Assembly (NCBI RefSeq): GCF_024341905.1
Contig: NZ_BQXY01000016.1
Coordinates: forward strand, 1-46,142
From: Clostridium folliculivorans
GTDB taxonomy: Bacteria > Bacillota > Clostridia > Clostridiales > Clostridiaceae
Direction of reading: 5' to 3'
DNA length: 46,142 nt
Below are positions 1 to 7,541 of this stretch, one piece after another. Made by a program: the position numbers and the translations under genes. Position 1 is the first letter of the stretch, and every line of letters starts with the position of its first letter. The notes under the pieces are model-generated. The model was not told where the DNA came from and ran no database searches. It saw nothing but the letters and a program-made list of their open reading frames with translations.

Positions 1-108
1 GATGCGTCTAAGGGTTACACCCGTACCCATACCGAACACGAAGGTTAAGACTTAGACGGCTGATGGTACTGCATGGGCGACTGTGTGGGAGAGTAGGTGG
101 TCGCTAGG
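1..108 (+). rRNA. rrf: 5S ribosomal RNA, 5' end cut by window edge
   Basis: The sequence carries the conserved 5S interior (CCGAACACGAAGGTTAAG and CTGATGGTACTGC) and the usual 3' part ending near GTCGCTAGG. The first bases of the gene lie outside the window. It is followed 7 bases later by tRNA-Phe, so this is the tail of an rRNA operon with distal tRNAs. The exact 3' end is approximate. Confidence 0.92.
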
Positions 109-115
109 TAAATAT

Positions 116-191
<76 letters not shown>

Positions 192-208
192 TTTATTTTA
201 ATTAATTC

Positions 209-283
209 GGCGCTATAGCCAAGCGGTAAGGTCAAGGTCTGCAAAACCTTTATGCCCCGGTTCAAATCCGGGTGGCGCCTCCA
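209..283 (+). tRNA. tRNA-Cys (GCA), CCA encoded
   Basis: The acceptor stem GGCGCTA pairs with TGGCGCC, the anticodon loop CTGCAAA gives anticodon GCA, and the T-loop GGTTCAAATCC and encoded CCA are present. It is the last gene of the rRNA/tRNA transcript and is followed at once by an intrinsic terminator. Confidence 0.96.
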
Positions 284-288
284 AAAGT

Positions 289-328
289 AAAGTCTGTAAA
301 CTTTTTTGTTTACAGACTTTGTTTTTTT
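289..328 (+). terminator. Rho-independent terminator of the rRNA/tRNA operon
   Basis: A perfect 13-bp stem (AAAGTCTGTAAAC with GTTTACAGACTTT) closes a 6-T loop and is followed by G and seven T residues. It ends the 5S, tRNA-Phe, tRNA-Cys transcript. Confidence 0.93.
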
Positions 329-388
329 ATTAAGATATAAATTTATAATAGTAGTTAATGTCTTGTAGAATAAAAAAATAGTAACAAT

Positions 389-521
389 TGTGGATAAGTA
401 CATAAAAAACCACTATTTTGCGGTAAAATTCAGAAAAGTCAAAAGTTAGTCACAGAAAAATGAAAATAATACACAGTTTTTGTGGATAACTATTGTTGAT
501 TATTTTAATTTCTGTGGATTA
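389..521. other. Cluster of DnaA-box-like 9-mers
   Basis: TGTGGATAA occurs at 389-397 and 481-489, and TGTGGATTA at 513-521. These are the reverse complements of TTATCCACA (the consensus box) and TAATCCACA. Weaker relatives with two mismatches lie at about 446-454 and 467-475. The stretch is non-coding and AT-rich. Whether DnaA binds here is inference; no dnaA or dnaN is in the window. Confidence 0.5.
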
Positions 522-522
522 C

Positions 523-1440
523 TTATAATACAAATTTCTTGACTGGGGTTATTGAGCCTGCTTTAAAATCTATTTTAACAGCACCACCTACTGGAAGAGT
601 TATATTTGGATATTCATGGCCGAAAGGCAAGTTAATAATAGTAGGCTTTCCTAATGGCAATATTTTTTGAGAAATTAGTTCATCAAGTGTAAAATTATAT
701 TCTTTCATATCATTTTCATTTGGTGTAAAATTGCCTAGTATAAATCCTTTGCAACATTTTAGTTTATTAGCCAAATCAAGTTGAGTTAGCATTCTATCAA
801 TTGAATAAATTTTTTCATTTACGTCTTCTAGAAATAGTATTTTGTTTTTTGTGTCAATTTCAAATGGAGTCCCTAAACTGCTACAAACAATAGATAGGTT
901 TCCTCCTACAAGATTTCCACTTATATTTTTAGTATTATGAATCTGTACTGAGTCAAAAGAATTTAAATCTATTTTATAATTACAGGATTTATCCATAATA
1001 GCATTAAAAAAGCTATTTCTAGTGATAAAGTCTGAGAAATCCGATTTTACCATTGGACCATGAAAGGTTACAAGACCTAATTTTTTATATAAGTAATTTA
1101 GAATTAAAGTTATATCACTATAACCACAAAATATTTTAGGATGTTTTTTTATGATATCCAAATCTAGATGGGGTAAAATTCGAGCACTTCCATATCCACC
1201 TCTAAAACAAACAATGGCATCTACTTCATCATCAATAAACATATTCATTAGATCATAAGCTCTTTCTTTATCTTCGCCTGCAAGGTATCCATACTTATCG
1301 AATACATGATCACCGACTTTTACATTGAAACCTAAGTTTTCAAAATCAGAAATCTTTTTATTTATTACTTCTAGATCGTCACAACCAGCAGGGGATATAA
1401 TTCCAATGGTTTTTCCTAATTTAATTCCATGAGCTAGTAT
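523..1440 (-). CDS. LD-carboxypeptidase (peptidase family S66)
   Basis: Family S66 enzymes remove the terminal D-amino acid from murein tetrapeptides (LdcA) or inactivate peptide-nucleotide antibiotics such as microcin C (MccF). The N-terminal GKTIGIISPAG, the RGGYGSARIL nucleophile region, GYSD (Ser108), LFLEDVNEK (Glu205) and FGHEYPN (His275) reproduce the Ser-Glu-His triad in the family order, and the length (about 305 residues) is normal. The start is odd. GGGAGG at 1454-1449 is ideal, but the codon 8 bases beyond it is ATA (1440-1438), preceded by ATT. The nearest in-frame accepted starts are a GTG that overlaps the ribosome binding site and a TTG at 1503 that would translate a hairpin. 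I place the start at ATA by position only. The gene lies 3' of the CorA-like gene on the same strand with a terminator-like hairpin between them. Confidence 0.82.
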   Translation of the reverse strand: MLAHGIKLGKTIGIISPAGCDDLEVINKKISDFENLGFNVKVGDHVFDKYGYLAGEDKERAYDLMNMFIDDEVDAIVCFRGGYGSARILPHLDLDIIKKHPKIFCGYSDITLILNYLYKKLGLVTFHGPMVKSDFSDFITRNSFFNAIMDKSCNYKIDLNSFDSVQIHNTKNISGNLVGGNLSIVCSSLGTPFEIDTKNKILFLEDVNEKIYSIDRMLTQLDLANKLKCCKGFILGNFTPNENDMKEYNFTLDELISQKILPLGKPTIINLPFGHEYPNITLPVGGAVKIDFKAGSITPVKKFVL

Positions 1441-1458
1441 AATAAACACCTCCCAAAT

Positions 1459-1488
1459 AAAAATATAAGAGGACCATATAGTCCTCTT
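1459..1488 (-). terminator. Hairpin plus T-run just before the LD-carboxypeptidase ribosome binding site
   Basis: On the minus strand AAGAGGAC pairs perfectly with GTCCTCTT around a 6-base loop and is followed by ATATTTTT. It could end the upstream corA transcript or act as an attenuator, because it ends only about 5 bases before the GGGAGG of the next gene. A longer 13-bp inverted repeat (1495-1507 with 1528-1540) lies just upstream of it. Confidence 0.55.
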
Positions 1489-1564
1489 GTGTAACAATCT
1501 CAATTATTATATTATTCATCAGCATTCATAATTGAGATTGAAATATTATTTAATCTAAATAAAA

Positions 1565-2509
1565 CTATGAAAACATATCTTTTTTATAAAGTAGTCCTGC
1601 AACAAGTAGAGCTATGCCTGTAGTAACTCCCATAACTATGTGAAATGCATATGGACTGTCTTGTAATGGTAACCTAATATTCATTCCATATATTCCACCC
1701 ATTATAGTTGGGATGGCTAGTAATATAGTTAGTGATGCAAGAGCTTTCATTACTATATTTAAGTTATTTGATATCACCGAGGCGAAGAAATCCATAGTAC
1801 TAGCTAGTATATTACTATATATTTCAGTCATCTCAATAGCTTGCTTATTTTCAATGATTACGTCCTCTAATACATCCTTATCTTCTTCATATTTTTGCAT
1901 TATTTCAAGCTTTAGCATTTTTTCTAAAGTTATTTCATTAGATTTGAGTGAAGTGGAAAAGTATACAAGAGACTTCTCTAGTGAATGAAGTTGTATGAGC
2001 TCTCTATTTTTCATTGATTTATGTAGTCTTTTTTCTATCATAAGACTTTTCTTGTCTATTTGTCTTAGATATATAAGATAATATGTAGAAACTCTATTTA
2101 AAATTTGTAGGATAAATCTCGATTTTTTAAATGAGAAAAAAGATTTAATTTTTCCATAAGTGAAATCACTTAGTATCTTTGAATTTTTCAAACAAACAGT
2201 AATTAGCTCATTTTCAGTATGTATTATTCCCAGTGGATATGTATCATAGGTTAAAGAGTTATCCTCCATTTCAGTAAAGGGTATATCAACTATTACAAGC
2301 ATGTTCGCATCTTCTATATCAATACGAGACGCTTCTTCATCATCTAAAGGTGCCCTTAAGAATTCTATTGGCACGGAGGTTTTCTTAGAAATAAGAAGAA
2401 GCTCTTCATCTGAAGGGGCAACTAAATTAATCCAGCAGCCAGGTTCTATATTATCTAGGTTTCTTAATGTTGGATCAACGTCACTTACTGATTTATATAT
2501 CTGAATCAT
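1565..2509 (-). CDS. CorA-family divalent cation transporter
   Basis: This is a 314-residue member of the CorA/MIT family, which forms pentameric membrane channels for Mg2+ or other divalent cations. A soluble alpha/beta and helical N-terminal region of about 250 residues is followed by two C-terminal membrane helices. The signature YGMN sits at residues 274-277 between them (GGIYGMNIRLPL), and the short tail LLYKKDMFS faces the cytoplasm. The start is the ATG at 2509 because GGAGG with a 7-base spacer precedes it; an ATG 15 bases upstream overlaps that ribosome binding site. Which ion is carried cannot be told from sequence. It may be co-transcribed with the LD-carboxypeptidase gene downstream. 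Confidence 0.9.
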   Translation of the reverse strand: MIQIYKSVSDVDPTLRNLDNIEPGCWINLVAPSDEELLLISKKTSVPIEFLRAPLDDEEASRIDIEDANMLVIVDIPFTEMEDNSLTYDTYPLGIIHTENELITVCLKNSKILSDFTYGKIKSFFSFKKSRFILQILNRVSTYYLIYLRQIDKKSLMIEKRLHKSMKNRELIQLHSLEKSLVYFSTSLKSNEITLEKMLKLEIMQKYEEDKDVLEDVIIENKQAIEMTEIYSNILASTMDFFASVISNNLNIVMKALASLTILLAIPTIMGGIYGMNIRLPLQDSPYAFHIVMGVTTGIALLVAGLLYKKDMFS

Positions 2510-2772
2510 ATAAAATACCTCCATTAATATTTCATAAGAATTATAACACTTAAAAACAATATACTAAATAAAAATTATTGTATATAATATAAATTATAAC
2601 ATACATTAGTAAAAGAGATTATATGAAAGAATAAACTAACCTAATCATTAAAAGATATAATTTAAGGTTTTTAGAGCAAATATTTGCTTATAAAAGTAAT
2701 GGATAAATAATTGAAATAGATGTATAATCACTATGTTATAGTATTAACTTGTACAACGGGGGAGACAAGTAT

Positions 2773-3285
2773 ATGGGTACGATGCATAAGGAAGTAATAG
2801 AAAGAAAAAAAGCTTCCACAATTGTTGTTAGTATAATAGTTTTATGTTTAATGATTGTTTTATCAAATTATAATCAAGCAGTAGTAATTTATAATCAACA
2901 AGTTAGTATATTTATTAATATATTTATAATAGTATTGACGATAGCATTTGGAATTCTTCAAGTAGTAAGATGCAGAACTTACTATAAGTATTCTATTGTT
3001 GCTGACAAGCTTATTATTCATAAAGTTAAATCTACCGGACAGATAACCTTAGAGAATATTAAAATAACAGATATAGTTTATTTAGGAAAAATAATATCCT
3101 CTCCTAAGAAATATCCTATAAGCAGTACAAGGCTTTATGTATGTAATATTCTTGGGCTAAAAACTTACTGCTGCATATATAAGGATACTCACAAATATAA
3201 GAAGTTTTATTTTCAGCCAAGTGGAGATTTGATAAATAAATTGGGGAGTCATGGAATAAGACAAAAGGAAATATTGGTAGTTTAA
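2773..3285 (+). CDS. Membrane protein of unknown function, two N-terminal helices
   Basis: I do not recognise this 170-residue protein. Residues 15-31 and 45-65 are strongly hydrophobic and form two membrane segments. The remaining 100 residues are polar with alternating beta-type pattern (YKYSIVADKLIIHKVKS, ITLENIKITDIVYLG), as in small PH-like domains placed after two helices in bacterial membrane proteins; that assignment is tentative. The start is the ATG at 2773, 8 bases after GGGGGAG; a TTG at 2749 lies upstream of that ribosome binding site. The gene is divergent from corA and convergent with the M20-like gene. Confidence 0.72.
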   Translation: MGTMHKEVIERKKASTIVVSIIVLCLMIVLSNYNQAVVIYNQQVSIFINIFIIVLTIAFGILQVVRCRTYYKYSIVADKLIIHKVKSTGQITLENIKITDIVYLGKIISSPKKYPISSTRLYVCNILGLKTYCCIYKDTHKYKKFYFQPSGDLINKLGSHGIRQKEILVV

Positions 3286-3324
3286 AAATAGGGTCACTAA
3301 GCAGTATATGCTTAGTGACCCTAT
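3284..3324 (-). terminator. Terminator of the M20-like gene, possibly bidirectional
   Basis: A 16-bp perfect inverted repeat (3288-3303 with 3309-3324) has a 5-base loop. On the minus strand it is followed by TTTTTAAAC, so it fits an intrinsic terminator for the gene at 3423-4589. On the plus strand there is no T-run, but the stem lies 3 bases after the stop of the upstream plus-strand gene. Confidence 0.8.
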
Positions 3325-3422
3325 TCAACTTTATGCTAAGCTTTATAAAAGAATACAATACTTAGTAGTAAGCGAGTGTTGCTTAATTATTACATAAATA
3401 AAGTTTACAATTAATATAAAAA

Positions 3423-4589
3423 CTATTTTAAATTATTTTTAAATGAATAAAATTCACTTTTTATTTCTCCTAAGAGTTCTTCGCTTTCGATTATATCATA
3501 TCCTGTTGAGGCTAAAGCTAACGCAGTGTTTACTGCGACTTCTAGGGCGTGTTCCGTTAGAGTAGAATCCCTAAATTCTTTAGTTCCATATCTTATACTA
3601 TCATCTTCAATTATAGAGATATATGATTGTATACAGGGTGCCTTTTGGCTTACCACTCCTAAGCTTAAACCAGATCTAATATCACGCGGAGGTTTAATAT
3701 CAATTATACCTTGTTCTTTCAAATTATGACTTAGTAATCTATTTAGGGTTAAGTTAGTAAGAAGTTCCTCACTTGGTGGTTCATAAAGTGAAGTAGAGTT
3801 CTGTACTCTCATAAGTTTTGATATATAATAGCATACTTCTTTAATTTTCTGATCTACTATCATAGCAAGATCCATATCTTTAGCCCTTATATAAAATTTA
3901 ATTTCCGTTTCGTTAGGCATAAGAGATGGCGTAGTTCCGCCTTTAGATAATACTGAGTCAATTTTAACGTCATCTGGGAAACCTTTCATCAGTACATTTA
4001 CTGTATTAAGAGTAAGTAGCGCTGTATCTAGGCAAGAATAAGTATATTCATTTAAGAACCTCAATCCATTTACGCAACTAAAGTTTACTTGCAAAGGGAT
4101 TATTGCTGCTGAAGTTCCACTTTCACAAGTGACTATATCTGGATGTGCTTCTAATACCACGTCAATATCATCAAAAAAACCTTGATGAACCATAGTTGAT
4201 TTAGTTCCACCTAGGTATTCGCCTGGGCATCCTAAGAGTATTACCGTTCCGGAACCTTTTTCAATAATATGTCCTAGGGCTATAGCCGCTCCTACAGATA
4301 TTGTTGAAAGAAGATTGTGACCAGTAATATGACCATCTTCTTTAATTGCATCGTACTCGCAAACATAACATATCTTAGGGTAGCCTGATCCCTTTGTTGC
4401 GCAAAAAGAAGTATTTAAGCCTAAAAAACTATTTGTTACATTGAACCCTCTCTCAGAGAGAAAGTTACTAATATATCTACAACATTCGTATTCCGAATAG
4501 CTTTCTTCAGGATTATTGTATAAGAATTTACATAGGTCGCTTAAATTTTCCTTCTCAGAAGATAAATAAGATTCCATATCTTTTTTCAT
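3423..4589 (-). CDS. M20-family amidohydrolase-like protein with altered metal site
   Basis: The 388-residue protein follows the M20D / PM20D2 plan (AbgB-like amidohydrolases): CEYDAIKEDGHITGHN (77-92), GTVILLGCPGEYLGGTK (114-130) and EAHP (147-150), then the lid domain and a C-terminal GLSLGVVS region. Active relatives have GHACGHN, PAEE and a C-terminal His in a G-H-x-P-E-F type motif. Here the Cys is Thr89, the second Glu of the pair is Tyr125, and the C-terminal motif reads RYGTKEF (333-339). His91, Glu124 and His149 remain. So metal binding is probably changed or lost. GGAGG lies 8 bases before the ATG. It stands alone and diverges from gin. Confidence 0.78.
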   Translation of the reverse strand: MKKDMESYLSSEKENLSDLCKFLYNNPEESYSEYECCRYISNFLSERGFNVTNSFLGLNTSFCATKGSGYPKICYVCEYDAIKEDGHITGHNLLSTISVGAAIALGHIIEKGSGTVILLGCPGEYLGGTKSTMVHQGFFDDIDVVLEAHPDIVTCESGTSAAIIPLQVNFSCVNGLRFLNEYTYSCLDTALLTLNTVNVLMKGFPDDVKIDSVLSKGGTTPSLMPNETEIKFYIRAKDMDLAMIVDQKIKEVCYYISKLMRVQNSTSLYEPPSEELLTNLTLNRLLSHNLKEQGIIDIKPPRDIRSGLSLGVVSQKAPCIQSYISIIEDDSIRYGTKEFRDSTLTEHALEVAVNTALALASTGYDIIESEELLGEIKSEFYSFKNNLK

Positions 4590-4748
4590 TAATTTTACCT
4601 CCGAAATAAACAGTTTAATATAGTTTATCCTTATTGGAAGAAAATATTTATTGTGGACAAATTAAGATTGCGATCATTATTGAATAAAATATATTAGATG
4701 AGTTAAGAATTAAGATAATATGTAAGTATATGGAGGCAATAGTTAGTT

Positions 4749-4964
4749 ATGAATAATATATATAAAAATAAATGTATAGTATGTGGAAAAACTCATGAAA
4801 ATGGTATAATAATAAACGGTAAAAAGATTTGTCATAATTGTGAGATGAATCTAATTGGTTGCAAGTCAAATACAGATTTTTACAAGTACTATTTAAACTG
4901 TATTAAGAAAAACGTAACCCCTCATATTTTGAAAAATAATTATGAAACTAGTGAGTATTTATAA
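4749..4964 (+). CDS. gin: Gin (CsfB)-like anti-sigma factor
   Basis: The 71-residue protein has two zinc-knuckle pairs, C9-x2-C12 and C28-x2-C31, with the spacing and flanking residues (CIVCGK, GIIINGKKICHNCE, YKYYL) of Gin/CsfB. In Bacillus subtilis Gin binds sigma-G and sigma-E and prevents their untimely activity during sporulation. Position supports the call: in B. subtilis csfB also lies a few genes before yaaO, tmk, yaaQ and holB. GGAGG at 4731-4735 is followed by a rather long spacer of 12-13 bases before the ATG. The decarboxylase gene begins 14 bases after the stop. Confidence 0.8.
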   Translation: MNNIYKNKCIVCGKTHENGIIINGKKICHNCEMNLIGCKSNTDFYKYYLNCIKKNVTPHILKNNYETSEYL

Positions 4965-4978
4965 TATAGGAGGTTCTT

Positions 4979-6424
4979 ATGAAGAGAGTTCCTTTAGTAG
5001 AAGCTTTAAAGGAATATGTTAAGCAACGCAATGCGCCTTTTTCTATGCCTGGGCATAAGAGCGGCAGAGGTTTTAAATGTGATGATCTGGATATAGATTT
5101 AACAGAATTTATATTATCCGCTGATATAACGGAAGTAGATGGATTAGACAACCTTCATAAGCCAGAGGGAGTATTAAAAGAAGCTTTAGATATGCTTAGT
5201 AATCTCTATAGTAGCGAAAAGTCGTACTTTTTAGTTAATGGGAGTACTTCCGGGAATTTAATAATGAGCTATACATGTTTTGATGAAGGTGACAATGTAT
5301 TAGTTGAAAGAAATTGTCATAGATCTATAATGAATAGTATTATTATGAGAAAATTAAAACCTATATATATGGAGAATACAATTAATCCAATACTTAAGGC
5401 TCCGGAGTCTATAAATAGAGAATACTTTATTAAACTGCTTTCTGATAACAAGGATATAAAAGGAATTTTTCTTACTTATCCTAATTACTATGGGATTGGT
5501 TGCGACATTGAGTTTATAATCGACCAGTGTAAGAAGAGAGACATAAAAGTTCTAGTTGATTGTGCACATGGCGCACATTTTGGAATTCATGAAAGGTTGC
5601 CTAAAAATCCAGTTAAACTTGGCGCAGATATGGTAGTAATGAGTGCTCATAAAACTTTGCCAAGCTTTACTCAAACTTCTTATTTACACATAAATAATAA
5701 AATGCTAATAGAAAAAGCTGATTTTTATTTTGGAGTATTTCAGAGTACGAGTCCATCATATATGTTTATGGCTTCTTTAGATTACAGTAGAGCTTTTCTT
5801 GAATATGAAGGCAAAAGAGCATATGATAATCTATTTGATAAAATGGACAAGATAAAAAGCAAGATAAACAATCTTTCATATATCAAGGTTTTTGATAAGA
5901 GCTATATACACGAAGAAGGTGTTATATTTGATGATAGCAGATTAGTCTTATTTTTAAGTAAAGGATTAAGTGGGCATAAGCTTTTAGATGTATTAAGAGA
6001 TAATAGAATTCAAGCCGAGATGAGTGGAGATAATAATGTGGTTTTATTAACTTCCCCTTTTAATACTGAAGATGATTTCGTTAGTCTTTTAGAGACACTT
6101 GAAACTCTAGATATTGAAGCAATAAGAGATATAGATAAGCCTATATATAAAGTTAAATTGCCAATACAAGAATTGATACCTGCAGATGCTTTTGAGCTTG
6201 ACAAAGAAATAATTGTATTAGAATCTTCGCTAGGAAGAATAGTTGGAGAAAATATAATTCCATATCCTCCTGGAGTGCCTATGCTTATAATGGGTGAAAG
6301 GATAGAATGTGAACATATTGAAGTCATAAAAAAATCACTTAATGATGGAATAACTATGTTAGGAATAAGTGATGGTAATATTAAGGTTATAAAAGAAAAT
6401 CAATTATCTAGGATAAATAAGTAA
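4979..6424 (+). CDS. Orn/Lys/Arg decarboxylase family (YaaO-like)
   Basis: This is a 481-residue PLP enzyme of fold type I. The N-terminal PFSMPGHKSGRGF is the family signature, the PLP-binding Asp lies in VDCAHGAH (193-200), and SAHKTLPSFTQTSYLH carries the Schiff-base Lys225. The C-terminal domain (about 390-481) with IPYPPGVPMLIMGE is the usual Orn/Lys/Arg decarboxylase tail. The family decarboxylates lysine, arginine or ornithine to polyamines; the substrate cannot be chosen from sequence. The ribosome binding site is AGGAGG with a 6-base spacer. It is followed after about 40 bases by tmk, as in B. subtilis yaaO-tmk. Confidence 0.93.
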   Translation: MKRVPLVEALKEYVKQRNAPFSMPGHKSGRGFKCDDLDIDLTEFILSADITEVDGLDNLHKPEGVLKEALDMLSNLYSSEKSYFLVNGSTSGNLIMSYTCFDEGDNVLVERNCHRSIMNSIIMRKLKPIYMENTINPILKAPESINREYFIKLLSDNKDIKGIFLTYPNYYGIGCDIEFIIDQCKKRDIKVLVDCAHGAHFGIHERLPKNPVKLGADMVVMSAHKTLPSFTQTSYLHINNKMLIEKADFYFGVFQSTSPSYMFMASLDYSRAFLEYEGKRAYDNLFDKMDKIKSKINNLSYIKVFDKSYIHEEGVIFDDSRLVLFLSKGLSGHKLLDVLRDNRIQAEMSGDNNVVLLTSPFNTEDDFVSLLETLETLDIEAIRDIDKPIYKVKLPIQELIPADAFELDKEIIVLESSLGRIVGENIIPYPPGVPMLIMGERIECEHIEVIKKSLNDGITMLGISDGNIKVIKENQLSRINK

Positions 6425-6462
6425 ATAAATTTAAATGAATATAACAAGAAAGAGTGAGACAT

Positions 6463-7107
6463 ATGAAAAGAGGGTTATTTATAGTATTTGAAGGGCCAGA
6501 AGGTGCTGGAAAAACTACTGTGATAAAGGAACTTGAAGGTTTATTTAGAGATTCCAATTTAGAGTACATATTTACAAGAGAACCAGGTGGGATATCGATA
6601 TCAGAACAAATAAGGAGTATAATTCTTAACAAAGATAATGTAGAGATGGATGGAAGAACTGAAGCTTTACTCTATGCAGCTTCAAGAAGACAACATTTAG
6701 TTGAAAAAGTAATTCCTGCTCTAGAAAAAGGTAAGATAGTTTTATGTGATAGATTTATATTTTCCTCCTTGGCATATCAAGGCTATGCTAGAGGTCTTGG
6801 AATGGATAATGTTATGGAAATAAATAATTTTGCCATTGAAGGCCATATGCCTGATTTGACTATATTGTTTGACATAGACCCTAGAGAAGGCTTGAATAGA
6901 ATACATAAGAATGATGAAAGAGAAGTTAATAGATTAGATTTAGAAAGTATAGAGTTCCATGAAAAAGTAGTAGAAGCGTATCATATACTGGCTAAAAGGT
7001 ACGAACATAATACCGTGATTGTAGATGCTTCTAAATCTTTAGCAGAAGTAAAAGAAGTTGTTGCCAAAGAGATTATTACTTTTATCGAAAGAAAAGGATA
7101 TATTTAA
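6463..7107 (+). CDS. tmk: Thymidylate kinase
   Basis: Tmk phosphorylates dTMP to dTDP for DNA synthesis. The 214-residue protein has the P-loop GPEGAGKTT at residues 11-19, the DRFIFSSLAYQGYARGLG substrate region and a lid segment RIHKNDEREVNRLD. It thus complements ThyX at 42915-43655, which makes dTMP. The start is the ATG at 6463, 8 bases after AAAGAG; a GTG at 6454 is in frame but has no ribosome binding site at the right distance. The gene sits between the decarboxylase and darA. Confidence 0.96.
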   Translation: MKRGLFIVFEGPEGAGKTTVIKELEGLFRDSNLEYIFTREPGGISISEQIRSIILNKDNVEMDGRTEALLYAASRRQHLVEKVIPALEKGKIVLCDRFIFSSLAYQGYARGLGMDNVMEINNFAIEGHMPDLTILFDIDPREGLNRIHKNDEREVNRLDLESIEFHEKVVEAYHILAKRYEHNTVIVDASKSLAEVKEVVAKEIITFIERKGYI

Positions 7108-7197
7108 CTAATTGTATTCAAAATTAATTAGTTGTGATAAAATAAAGAATAATAAAGGCTTACAATATATTCAATAAAATTTGCGGGAGGTGTTATT

Positions 7198-7527
7198 ATG
7201 AAGTTAGTTATTGCAATAGTTCAGGATGATGATGCATTAGACTTAATTGATGGAATAACAGATGAAGGGTTTAGAGTAACGAAACTTGCAACAACAGGTG
7301 GTTTCTTAAAATCAGGGAATACTACATTAATGATAGGTGTTGAAAAAGAAAGAGTTGATGTAGTTATTAACTTGATAGAAGATATCTGCAAGACAAGAAA
7401 ACAGGTAGTATCTTCCCCATCTCCTATGGCTGGAACAACAGGAGTTTATATACCATACCCCGTAGAAGTTGAGGTTGGAGGAGCAACAGTATTTGTAGTT
7501 GACGTAGATAAGTTTGTCAAAATATAA
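7198..7527 (+). CDS. darA: Cyclic di-AMP receptor, PII-like (DarA/PstA)
   Basis: This is a 109-residue PII-like protein. MKLVIAIVQDDDALDLIDG, the TTGGFLKSGNTTLMIGVE loop and GVYIPYPVEVEVGGATVFV match DarA (PstA, B. subtilis YaaQ), a trimer that binds cyclic di-AMP between subunits. Its downstream target is not known with certainty. The synthase gene disA is in the same window at 30002. GGGAGG lies 7 bases before the ATG. It is followed after 14 bases by holB. Confidence 0.95.
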   Translation: MKLVIAIVQDDDALDLIDGITDEGFRVTKLATTGGFLKSGNTTLMIGVEKERVDVVINLIEDICKTRKQVVSSPSPMAGTTGVYIPYPVEVEVGGATVFVVDVDKFVKI

Positions 7528-7541
7528 AAGGAGGAGAGTGC

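Noticed and set aside
1441..1503. N-terminal extension of the LD-carboxypeptidase from TTG 1503
   Set aside because: It would translate the hairpin and the ribosome binding site, has no upstream site of its own, and adds 21 residues that the family does not have.
4616..4748. Sigma-F or sigma-G promoter before gin
   Set aside because: Expected for csfB, but no pair of elements with the right spacing was convincing by eye.
7106..7133. Inverted repeat AACTAATT...AATTAGTT after tmk as a terminator
   Set aside because: AT-only stem of 8 bp with no T-run; probably chance in AT-rich sequence.
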